Of a DNA stretch of 64,000 nucleotides, positions 57,606 to 64,000 are shown piece by piece. The position numbers and the translations under genes are program-made. The stretch's first letter is position 1. Each line of letters opens with the position of its first letter. Under the pieces are notes generated by a model that saw only the letters and a list, made by a program, of their open reading frames with translations, had not been told where the DNA came from and did not search any database. The DNA comes from Caballeronia catudaia (GTDB lineage Bacteria; Pseudomonadota; Gammaproteobacteria; Burkholderiales; Burkholderiaceae): NCBI RefSeq assembly GCF_001544755.2, contig NZ_FCOF02000005.1, forward strand, positions 1-64,000. The letters run 5' to 3'.

Positions 57606-59060
57606 ATGAAAAAATTTCTTGTCGAAATACTGTCGTGTCTGACGCTCGCCGCGTGCGCGGTGCAGCCCGCCACACACGCCGATCTGCCTGCGAAAGTGAA
57701 CGCGACGGCGCCCGCGAACTGGAGCGTCGATGTGCCGAAACAGGCCGCCGATCCCACCGCGTGGTGGAATCAGTTCAACGATCCGGTGATGCATGAACTG
57801 GTCGCGTCGGTGCTGAACGACAATCTCGACGTGCAGGCCGCCGTCGAGCGCGTGAAGCAGGCGCAAGCGCTCACGACGCAACGCCGCGCCGCGCTCCTGC
57901 CGCAACTCGATCTGGGCGCGGGCGGATCGTACGCGCGTCAGAACACGCCGCCGCCGCTCGGCTATGTGAAGCAGGCGGGCATCGGCCTCAATCTAAGCTG
58001 GACGCCCGATGTATTCGGCGGCGAGCGTCTGGAATTGCTGGCGTCGCAGGCGCAAGTCGTCGGCCGCGAACATGCGGCGGATCAGATCAGGCTCGCGCTC
58101 GCGGCGAACACGGCTGGCGCGTATGTCGATCTGCGCTGGGCGCAAGCCGAACTGAAGATCCTGCAGGACAACCAGGCGATTCGCGAGCGCGCGTTGAAGC
58201 TCACGCAGCGCCGGCTGCAATACGGTTTGTCGACGCAACTCGATGTCGCGCGCGCGCAGAATCAGCTGAGCGATCTGCTGTCGCGCATCCCGCGCACGCA
58301 GGCGACGATTCAGCATCAGCTCAGCCTGATCGCGGTGTATTCGGGCCGCACGCCCGAGTCCATCGACAAACTGATGCTCGCGAACGCAGGCCCCGCGCCG
58401 GTGATTCCGGTGCCGGCGAACGGCGCGCCGCAGATGCTGCCATCGGACGCGCTGCTGCGCCGCCCGGACGTGCTCGTCGCGTACGCGACCGTGCAGCAGC
58501 GCGCGGCGGAAGTGGGCGTCGCGCGCGCGGAGCGCTATCCGAAGTTCTCGCTGCGTCTTTCCGATGGCTTGCTCGCCTCGTCGTATCTCGGCTTGCCGAC
58601 GTTGACCGACAACCTCTTTTCGGCGGCGCTCAACGCGACGAGCCCGATCTTCAACGCGGGGCGCATCACCGCGGAGATCGAGCAGAACGAGAGCAGGATG
58701 CGCGAGTCGGAACTGCATCTGCATCAGACGATGCTCGAAGCGCTGAAGGATGTCGAGGATACGCGCAGCGATCTCGTCAGCACGACCGAATCGGCGGCGC
58801 GCCTGACCGATGCGCTCGCCGCGTCCGGTCAGTCGCTCACGCTGTCGACGCAGTTGTACAAGGGCGGCGCGGCCAGCTTTCTCGACGTGCTCGACGCGCA
58901 GCAATCCTACTTGCGCGACGCCGATGCCTTGAATCAATCGAAGCGTGAACACGCGCTCGCGGCGGTGGCGCTGTATCGCTCTCTCGGCGGCGGATGGAGC
59001 GTGACCGGCGATGACGGCGTCATCGAGACCGCGAGCGCAAAAACGGAGACGACGAAATGA
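57606..59060 (+). CDS. Outer-membrane efflux lipoprotein, NodT family
   Basis: A 484-residue TolC-like outer-membrane factor. The lipoprotein signal ends in LTLAACAV (Cys near 18). Two repeated OEP regions (about 50-250 and 265-470) carry the long helices of the tunnel (VQAAVERVKQAQALTTQRRA, LDVLDAQQSYLRDADAL), and LRRPDVLVAYATVQQRAAEVGVAR is a signature of NodT proteins. It completes the tripartite pump with the two previous genes; the thioesterase gene follows with a 4-base overlap. Confidence 0.93.
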   Translation: MKKFLVEILSCLTLAACAVQPATHADLPAKVNATAPANWSVDVPKQAADPTAWWNQFNDPVMHELVASVLNDNLDVQAAVERVKQAQALTTQRRAALLPQLDLGAGGSYARQNTPPPLGYVKQAGIGLNLSWTPDVFGGERLELLASQAQVVGREHAADQIRLALAANTAGAYVDLRWAQAELKILQDNQAIRERALKLTQRRLQYGLSTQLDVARAQNQLSDLLSRIPRTQATIQHQLSLIAVYSGRTPESIDKLMLANAGPAPVIPVPANGAPQMLPSDALLRRPDVLVAYATVQQRAAEVGVARAERYPKFSLRLSDGLLASSYLGLPTLTDNLFSAALNATSPIFNAGRITAEIEQNESRMRESELHLHQTMLEALKDVEDTRSDLVSTTESAARLTDALAASGQSLTLSTQLYKGGAASFLDVLDAQQSYLRDADALNQSKREHALAAVALYRSLGGGWSVTGDDGVIETASAKTETTK

Positions 59061-59506
59061 GCATGGTCGAAGAAACGGCCGCGGGCCTCGATGGTCTTTC
59101 GCAACTGCGCAAGCTGATCGCCTGCAAGCGCAGGCCGGGCATCATGGTGTCGCTGGATCTGGAGTTCGTCGAAGTGGAAGCGGGCAGGGCGGTGTTCGCG
59201 GGCGTGCCCGGCGATCACGCGTACAACCCGATCGGCACCGTGCACGGCGGCTATGCTGCGACGCTGCTCGATTCCGCGTGCGGCTGCGCGGTGCATTCGT
59301 GCCTGACCGCGACGCAAGCCTATACGACGCTCGAACTGAAGGTCGCCTATCACAAGGCGGTCACGCGCGATTCGGGGATGCTGCGCGCGGAAGGCCGCGT
59401 GCTGTCGATAGGACGCCGCGCCGCGTTCGCCGAAGCGACGCTCAAGGACGCGAGCGGCCGGCTGTTCGCATCGGCGACATCGACCTTGCTCGTCATGGAG
59501 CGATAG
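59057..59506 (+). CDS. PaaI-type hot-dog thioesterase
   Basis: A 149-residue acyl-CoA thioesterase of the PaaI/YdiI type. The fold's core is visible: GDHAYNPIGTVHGGYAATLLDSA, where the helix-facing His-Gly-Gly and the Asp/Ser region form the active site, followed by TLELKVAYHKAV. It overlaps the outer-membrane channel gene (ATGA), so it belongs to the efflux operon. Its substrate may be a CoA thioester related to the compound pumped out, for example an aromatic acid; this is inferred. A terminator begins 2 bases after the stop. Confidence 0.88.
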   Translation: MSMVEETAAGLDGLSQLRKLIACKRRPGIMVSLDLEFVEVEAGRAVFAGVPGDHAYNPIGTVHGGYAATLLDSACGCAVHSCLTATQAYTTLELKVAYHKAVTRDSGMLRAEGRVLSIGRRAAFAEATLKDASGRLFASATSTLLVMER

Positions 59507-59507
59507 A

Positions 59508-59541
59508 AAGCCCGATTTCCTGATTGCAGGAAATCGGGCTT
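59508..59541. terminator. Terminator between thioesterase and aminotransferase genes
   Basis: Perfect 15-bp stem (AAGCCCGATTTCCTG and its complement, loop ATTG) directly after the thioesterase stop and 9 bases from the convergent aminotransferase stop. T-runs are short, so strength is uncertain. Confidence 0.75.
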
Positions 59542-59549
59542 AACGCGCT

Positions 59550-60878
59550 TTATTTCACGCTTTCCAGCGCCTTTCTCACCGTGCCGAAGAGCTGATCGAT
59601 CTGATCGTCCTCGATGATGAGCGGCGGCGAGAACGCGAGGATATCGGCGGTATAACGAATGAGCACGCCCGCTTCGAAGCACTTGACGAACACTTCATAC
59701 GCACGCGCGCCCGGCGCGCCTTCGCGCGGTTCCAGCTCGATGCCCGCCACGAGCCCGAGATTGCGGATGTCCTTCACGAACGGTGCATCGCGCAGCGCGT
59801 GAGCGGCGCTCTCGAACTTCGCGGCCTTCGATGCCGCGCGATCGAACAGCTTGTCGCGCGTATACAGATCGAGCGTGGCGATGGTCGCGGCGGTCGCGAC
59901 CGGATGCGCCGAGTACGTATAGCCGTGAAACAGTTCGATGGCGTTGGCCGCGCCCGCATTGACGACCGTGTCGTGCACGTTGCGATGCGCGGCGACGGCG
60001 CCCATCGGAATGGTCGCGTTGTTGATCGCCTTGGCCATCGTGATGAGATCGGGCGTCACGCCGAAGTACTCGCTCGCCGTGGCCTTGCCGAGACGGCCGA
60101 AACCGGTGATCACTTCGTCGAAGATCAGCAGGATGCCGTGCTTCGTGCAGATGTCGCGCAGCTTCTGCAAATAGCCCTTCGGCGGCACGAGCACGCCCGT
60201 GGAGCCCGCGAGCGGCTCGACGATGACAGCCGCGATCGTCGAGGCATCGTGCAGCGCGACGATGCGCTCCAGATCATCGGCGAGATGCTCGCCCCATGCG
60301 GGCTGGCCCTTCGAAAACGCGTTGTTCGCGAGGTCGTGCGTATGCGGCAGATGATCGACCGATGGCAACAGCGCGCCCGAGAACGTCTTGCGATTCGGCG
60401 CGATGCCGCCGACCGAAATGCCGCCGAAGCCGACGCCGTGATAGCCGCGCTCGCGGCCGATGAAGCGTGTGCGCTGGCCTTCGCCGCGCGCGCGGTGATA
60501 GGCAAGCGCGATCTTCAGCGCCGTATCCACCGACTCCGAGCCCGAGTTCGTGAAGAAGATGCGGTCGAGTCCTTCGGGCATGAGGCTGGCCACTTTGGTC
60601 GCCGCTTCGAACGCGACCGGGTGGCCCATCTGGAAGGTCGGCGCGAAGTCGAGCGTGGACAGCGCCTTTTGCACCGCGTCGACGATTTCGTCACGGCAAT
60701 GGCCCGCGTTCACGCACCAGAGGCCCGCCGTGCCGTCGAGCACTTCGCGGCCATCGGTCGAGCGGTAGTACATGCCCTTCGCGCTTTCGAGCAGGCGCGG
60801 CGCGGCCTTGAACTGGCGATTGGCGGTGAAGGGCATCCAGAACGACGAAAGATCGTCGATGACGGGGCGGGCATTCAT
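59550..60878 (-). CDS. Omega-amino acid:pyruvate aminotransferase
   Basis: A 442-residue class III PLP aminotransferase. PLP site: GSESVDTALKIA, YHGVGFGGISVGG, DEVITGFGRLG and the Schiff-base Lys in LITMAKAINN. N-terminal FWMPFTANRQFKAAPRLL is the mark of beta-alanine/omega-amino acid:pyruvate aminotransferases, with malonate semialdehyde and alanine as products. It could use the beta-alanine produced by the pyrimidine operon 13 kb away. Divergent from the MocR-type regulator. An AGGAGG ribosome site lies upstream. Confidence 0.92.
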   Translation of the reverse strand: MNARPVIDDLSSFWMPFTANRQFKAAPRLLESAKGMYYRSTDGREVLDGTAGLWCVNAGHCRDEIVDAVQKALSTLDFAPTFQMGHPVAFEAATKVASLMPEGLDRIFFTNSGSESVDTALKIALAYHRARGEGQRTRFIGRERGYHGVGFGGISVGGIAPNRKTFSGALLPSVDHLPHTHDLANNAFSKGQPAWGEHLADDLERIVALHDASTIAAVIVEPLAGSTGVLVPPKGYLQKLRDICTKHGILLIFDEVITGFGRLGKATASEYFGVTPDLITMAKAINNATIPMGAVAAHRNVHDTVVNAGAANAIELFHGYTYSAHPVATAATIATLDLYTRDKLFDRAASKAAKFESAAHALRDAPFVKDIRNLGLVAGIELEPREGAPGARAYEVFVKCFEAGVLIRYTADILAFSPPLIIEDDQIDQLFGTVRKALESVK

Positions 60879-60924
60879 GGCGGGTCTCCTCCTCGGAAAG
60901 TTCGGTCACTGCACTGTATGCCTC

Positions 60925-60989
60925 GGCAAAATAGCGCGGCATAGACAGTTGCATCCCTGCTCTGCCAACTGTGCTGGCAAAATGTCGCG
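60925..60989. promoter_or_regulatory. Direct repeats, candidate MocR operator
   Basis: GGCAAAATAGCGCG (60925-60938) recurs as GGCAAAATGTCGCG (60976-60989), 51 bases apart, each preceded by ACTGT 7-12 bases upstream. Paired direct repeats are typical of MocR/GabR sites. They lie between the divergent genes. Confidence 0.55.
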
Positions 60990-61033
60990 AACTGTATTGG
61001 TCAATGGGCGGTTGCCGCGATATCCTCGAATCC

Positions 61034-62449
61034 ATGATCGAACTCAAGCTGGAGCGCGGCTCGCGTCAGGCGCCGACGCTCGTCGAACAACTGGTGCGCG
61101 CGTTCGCCACGGCGATCGGCGAGCAGACGCTGCGTGCGGGTGCGCTGCTGCCGTCGGTGCGGCGTCTCGCCGAGGCTGAAGACCTGAGCACGTTCACCGT
61201 GACGGAAGCATATGGCCGGCTCGTGTCGATGGGCCTCGTCACCGCGCGGCGCGGCTCGGGTTATCGCGTGGCCGTGCGCGGGCAGAGCGAGCGCGTGCGG
61301 GCGGTCGTTTGGCAGCCGCCGAGCCTCACGGCGACATGGCTTTTATCGGACGTATTCGCCGATCATTCCGTGCCGATCAAGTCGGGCTGCGGCTGGCTGC
61401 CCAACGAATGGGTCAACGAAAGCGGCCTGCAGCATGCGCTGCGCGCGGTCAGCCGCGTGCCGGCGGCGCGCATCGCGGATTACGGACATCCGTACGGCTT
61501 TGCGCCGCTGCGCGAGCGGATCGCCGAGCAACTGGATCGTCACGGCCTGCCTGTCGATGCCGCGTCCAACGTGCTGCTGACAGCGGGCGCGACGCAGGCG
61601 CTCGATCTCATCGTGCGGACCTTGCTGCGTGCCGGCGACGCGGTCGTCGTCGAAGATCCGGGGTACTGCAATCTGCTGCAGATTCTGCGGCTCGCCGGGC
61701 TCGAAGTGCATGGCGTGCCGCGCACCGTCGCGGGCATCGATACCGATGTGTTCGAGCGCATCGTGATCGAGCATCGGCCGAAAGCGGTGTTTCTCAACAC
61801 GACCTTGCAGAACCCGACGGGCGCGACCTTCAGCATGGCGTCGGCGTTTCGTCTGATGCAGATCGCGGAGCGGCACGGACTATGGGTCGTCGAGGACGAC
61901 GTGAACCGCGAGCTGGCGCCGCCCGGCGCGCCCTTGCTCGCGGCGATGGAAGGCTTGAGCCGCGTGCTGTACGTCGGCGGCTTTGCGAAGACGATCACGC
62001 CTTCGCTGCGCTGCGGCTATGTCGTCGCGGAACGCAATGTGTTGCGCGAACTGGCGCGCACCAAGATGGCCGTGGGGCTGACAACGTCGGAGGCGACGGA
62101 GCGCATCGTCGAGAAAGTGCTGACGGAAGGGCGCTATGCGCGGCACGTCGAATTGGTCGTCGAGAAGCTGAAGGATGCGCATGCGCTCGTCGAGGACCGC
62201 ATGGACGCGCTGGGCGTCGCGTTGTTCCGGCGTCCGCGCGCGGGACTCTTCGTGTGGGGCGCGTTGCCGATCGATCCCGCCGAAGGAAGCGCCGTCGCGA
62301 CACGCGCGTTGCAGCACGGCATATGGCTCGCACCGGCTTCGTATTTCCGGCCGGATGATGCGCCGAGCGCATCGTTTCGATTCAACGTCCCTTATTCAAT
62401 GGACGACGCGCTTTGGAGTTTTCTGGAGAAAGCGATAAAAGGTTTCTAA
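61034..62449 (+). CDS. MocR-type regulator (GntR head, aminotransferase-like body)
   Basis: A 471-residue regulator. The GntR winged helix is at about residues 12-75 (VRAFATAIGEQTLRAGALLP, then FTVTEAYGRLVSMGLV), followed by a linker and a fold-type I aminotransferase domain. Lys319 in GGFAKTITPSLRCGY is the PLP-binding residue, with NPTGATFS as the conserved Asn-Pro. Such regulators sense an amino compound by forming an adduct with PLP. It is divergent from the omega-aminotransferase gene, its likely target. ATG 61034 fits the domain start; upstream codons overlap the probable operator. Confidence 0.9.
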   Translation: MIELKLERGSRQAPTLVEQLVRAFATAIGEQTLRAGALLPSVRRLAEAEDLSTFTVTEAYGRLVSMGLVTARRGSGYRVAVRGQSERVRAVVWQPPSLTATWLLSDVFADHSVPIKSGCGWLPNEWVNESGLQHALRAVSRVPAARIADYGHPYGFAPLRERIAEQLDRHGLPVDAASNVLLTAGATQALDLIVRTLLRAGDAVVVEDPGYCNLLQILRLAGLEVHGVPRTVAGIDTDVFERIVIEHRPKAVFLNTTLQNPTGATFSMASAFRLMQIAERHGLWVVEDDVNRELAPPGAPLLAAMEGLSRVLYVGGFAKTITPSLRCGYVVAERNVLRELARTKMAVGLTTSEATERIVEKVLTEGRYARHVELVVEKLKDAHALVEDRMDALGVALFRRPRAGLFVWGALPIDPAEGSAVATRALQHGIWLAPASYFRPDDAPSASFRFNVPYSMDDALWSFLEKAIKGF

Positions 62450-62455
62450 AAAAAA

Positions 62456-62482
62456 GATACGGCGAAAACGACTCGCCGTATC
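62456..62482 (-). terminator. Rho-independent terminator of the small exported protein
   Basis: Perfect 10-bp stem GATACGGCGA / TCGCCGTATC with a 7-base loop; on the minus strand it is followed by a run of eight T. It ends transcription coming from 62760 and lies just after the MocR stop. Confidence 0.82.
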
Positions 62483-62499
62483 CGCGAAACCGAATAACT

Positions 62500-62760
62500 T
62501 TATTGCGCGACCTGCGAAGAAGCAGAAACCGAAACCTGTCCGCGCTGATTCTGCGCCGCGCGTTCCGTATTGCCGAAATCCCCGCGTCCTTGCGTGGCCT
62601 CTTCCGCAGCGAAGGTTTGCGCGCTGACGCCATGTTGTGAAGCCGGTGCGCCGACATCGGGACGATAATGCGGCGCCGGGCCATAGCCGCTAGCAAATGC
62701 AGAGCCGGCAAATGCAGAACTCAATGCAATGGCAAAGCCCACTACGAGTCGCTTGTTCAC
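62500..62760 (-). CDS. Small exported hypothetical protein, 86 aa
   Basis: Not recognised beyond its export signal. The signal peptide NKRLVVGFAIALSSAFAGSAFA is cut near residue 23 (SAFAS). The mature 63 residues are rich in Gly, Ala, Gln and Ser (GYGPAPHYRPDVGAP, AAQNQRGQVSVSASSQVAQ) and likely flexible. GTG 62760 is used as start since GGAGC lies 8 bases upstream and the signal begins there. A strong terminator follows, consistent with a single-gene transcript. Confidence 0.72.
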   Translation of the reverse strand: MNKRLVVGFAIALSSAFAGSAFASGYGPAPHYRPDVGAPASQHGVSAQTFAAEEATQGRGDFGNTERAAQNQRGQVSVSASSQVAQ

Positions 62761-62979
62761 AGAGTGCTCCAATGGAATATGAGGAGATGCAGTTGTCCGA
62801 TGCAAAGCAACCGCAACCGGAAAGCGAATCGTTCGATTCGAAACGCTCCCGACATGTGAACGCAGTGTAGAAGGCATTCGCCGCTTTTTAATCGCGCGAA
62901 AAGCCAATTGAGTTTTCGTCGATCTCAAACAATGGGATGACGCCGCGTGTCCGAATGATTCATTCACGCGGCGCTTCAA

Positions 62980-63651
62980 TCATGCGGATGCGCCGTTGCT
63001 CGCAGATGGCGTCGGTGTTTCGGGCGCCCGCGCATTCGTTTGCTCAGGCTCGGGTGCAGGTACGGAGCTCGCCGCTGCTTCGGCCGCCTTTTTGCGAGGC
63101 GCGCCGCGCTTTGCCGTCTTGACCGCTGGTTTGGCCGCGGCTGATTTCCTTGCGGCAGGCGCCGTGGCCTTCTTCTTCGCCGCGCTTACGCCCGTTTGCG
63201 ATGTCTTGTCTTTCTTCGCGGCCACGCTGGAAGACTTCTTCGCCGGCGCTTTTTTCGCGGCTGCCTTGGGCTTGCTCAGGCTCTCGCTGCCTTCGCCATC
63301 GATCAGAAACTTGCTGCGATCCTTCACGTTCGCGATCCACGCGGGCGGGCGCGCCCAGCCGCTCCACGTTTCGCCCGTCTTCGGATTGCGATACTTCGCG
63401 GGCAGCTTGCCTTTCTTCGCGAGCTTGGTCATCGCTTCATGACGGCCCGCCGGCGCGGGAAGGGCGACGCGCGGCTTCGCTGCGGCCTTGGATTTCTTGC
63501 CGTGCCGGTCGATATCCGCAGTGGTGAGGCCGTGCCGCTCCATCATGGCGCGGATATCGTCGAGCACGGCTTGCGCGCGCTTGGCGATCAGGTGTTCCGC
63601 CTGCGACTGGAGCTTCTTCAATTTGGCTTGTATCTGCTTGAGTGTGGCCAT
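62980..63651 (-). CDS. H-NS family nucleoid protein with histone H1-like tail
   Basis: A 223-residue nucleoid protein. Residues 1-45 form the H-NS oligomerisation coiled coil (LKQIQAKLKKLQSQAEHLIAK region). Residues 75-115 hold the H-NS DNA-binding motif (KYRNPKTGETWSGWARPPAWI in part: TWSGWARPPAW). Residues 122-223 are a Lys/Ala/Pro/Ser-rich tail of the H1/AlgP kind (AAKKAPAKKSS, KKKATAPAARKSAAAKPAVK region). Most H-NS proteins are about 100-137 residues, so the tail is an added DNA-binding arm. It may silence AT-rich DNA. AAGGAGACC lies before the ATG. Confidence 0.9.
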   Translation of the reverse strand: MATLKQIQAKLKKLQSQAEHLIAKRAQAVLDDIRAMMERHGLTTADIDRHGKKSKAAAKPRVALPAPAGRHEAMTKLAKKGKLPAKYRNPKTGETWSGWARPPAWIANVKDRSKFLIDGEGSESLSKPKAAAKKAPAKKSSSVAAKKDKTSQTGVSAAKKKATAPAARKSAAAKPAVKTAKRGAPRKKAAEAAASSVPAPEPEQTNARAPETPTPSASNGASA

Positions 63652-63681
63652 CGCGGTCTCCTTTCTTTCATGAAGGCGCTA

Positions 63682-64000
63682 TTACTCGCCGTAGATGTCG
63701 AAGTCGAAATACTTCTGCTCGATGCGCTTGTACGTGCCGTCCTTGATCATCGCGGCGATGGCGCCGTCGAGCTTCTCTTTCAGATCGGTGTCTTCCTTGC
63801 GCAAGCCGATTGCGGTGCCGGGTCCGAAGATCGCGCTGTCTTCGAGTGCGCCGCCCGCGAAGCCGTAGGGCTTGCCGCGCGGCGTATCGAGGAAGCCGCG
63901 TTCGGCTTGCACCGCGTTTTGCAGCGAGGCGTCGAGACGGCCCGTCAGCAAATCCGCGTAGACCTGATCCTGATCCGCGTAGGACACGACCTTCACGCCC
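63682..64000 (-). CDS. Amino-acid ABC transporter substrate-binding protein, C-terminal part
   Basis: Partial gene that leaves by the right edge; about 105 C-terminal residues are seen. The pattern YADQDQVYADLLTGRLDASLQNAVQAE, then the hinge-return DSAIFGPGTAIGLRKEDTDL and the final MIKDGTYKRIEQKYFDFDIYG, is that of SBP_bac_3 proteins such as HisJ/ArgT, which bring amino acids to ABC importers. The signal peptide and first lobe lie outside. The ligand cannot be stated. Permease genes, if present, would be beyond the edge. Confidence 0.85.
   Translation of the reverse strand, partial: GVKVVSYADQDQVYADLLTGRLDASLQNAVQAERGFLDTPRGKPYGFAGGALEDSAIFGPGTAIGLRKEDTDLKEKLDGAIAAMIKDGTYKRIEQKYFDFDIYGE

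Overview
The window is a high-GC chromosomal segment that reads like a Burkholderiaceae genome of the Paraburkholderia/Caballeronia type. This is inferred from codon use and gene families: a DUF4148 protein, an H-NS-type protein with a lysine/alanine-rich tail, a MocR/omega-aminotransferase pair, a GNAT/FeeM-like protein beside a GGDEF-EAL protein, and gene order overall. I saw no rRNA, tRNA, insertion sequence, prophage or CRISPR array. Coding density is high, and both window ends cut through genes (an acyl-CoA carboxylase alpha subunit on the left, an ABC solute-binding protein on the right).

Layout. 0-7 kb: the end of mccA, an OmpA-like lipoprotein, an AI-2E-family permease, the protocatechuate 3,4-dioxygenase genes pcaHG with divergent pcaQ, an orphan receiver protein and a PlsC-like acyltransferase. 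7-16 kb: proline iminopeptidase, a decayed EAL-domain relic, an unknown gene, a FeeM-like N-acyltransferase followed by a large membrane GGDEF-EAL protein, a ROK regulator and a LysE exporter with divergent Lrp regulator. 16-22 kb: small envelope and stress genes, a large OmpA-domain membrane protein, a YciI-like protein, a LysR regulator and an MscS-type channel. 22-31.5 kb: one tightly coupled operon, rpiR-like regulator, iaaA, gsiABCD, dmpA-like and dppA-like, for uptake and cleavage of unusual peptides. 31.5-37.5 kb: crcB, a GNAT enzyme and a histidine-utilisation cluster that has hutH, hutC, hutF and hutG but lacks hutU and hutI and carries only a relic of hutD. 38-46.6 kb: reductive pyrimidine catabolism (TetR regulator, ureidopropionase, PreT, PreA, NCS1 permease, dihydropyrimidinase). 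46.6-54.7 kb: CDP-diacylglycerol pyrophosphatase, a BrnT/short-BrnA toxin-antitoxin pair, an aspartate carbamoyltransferase with an N-terminal helix-turn-helix, YjbQ, an NfeD-slipin pair, an AhpD-like protein and a LysR regulator. 54.9-59.5 kb: an EmrAB-type tripartite efflux operon with a terminal thioesterase. 59.5-64 kb: a beta-alanine-type omega-aminotransferase with divergent MocR regulator, a small exported protein, an H-NS protein and the end of an amino-acid solute-binding protein.

How genes work together. PcaHG opens protocatechuate under PcaQ control. The pyrimidine cluster would take uracil or thymine to beta-alanine or beta-aminoisobutyrate, and the aminotransferase at 59.5 kb could carry those products to the semialdehyde. 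The peptide operon joins an importer to three peptidases with non-standard bond preferences. The hut cluster cannot complete histidine breakdown from genes in this window alone. The strongest leads for something new are the FeeM-like/GGDEF-EAL pair with a nearby EAL relic, the peptide operon, the helix-turn-helix aspartate carbamoyltransferase, the shortened BrnA, and several precise palindromes and hairpins in intergenic DNA.
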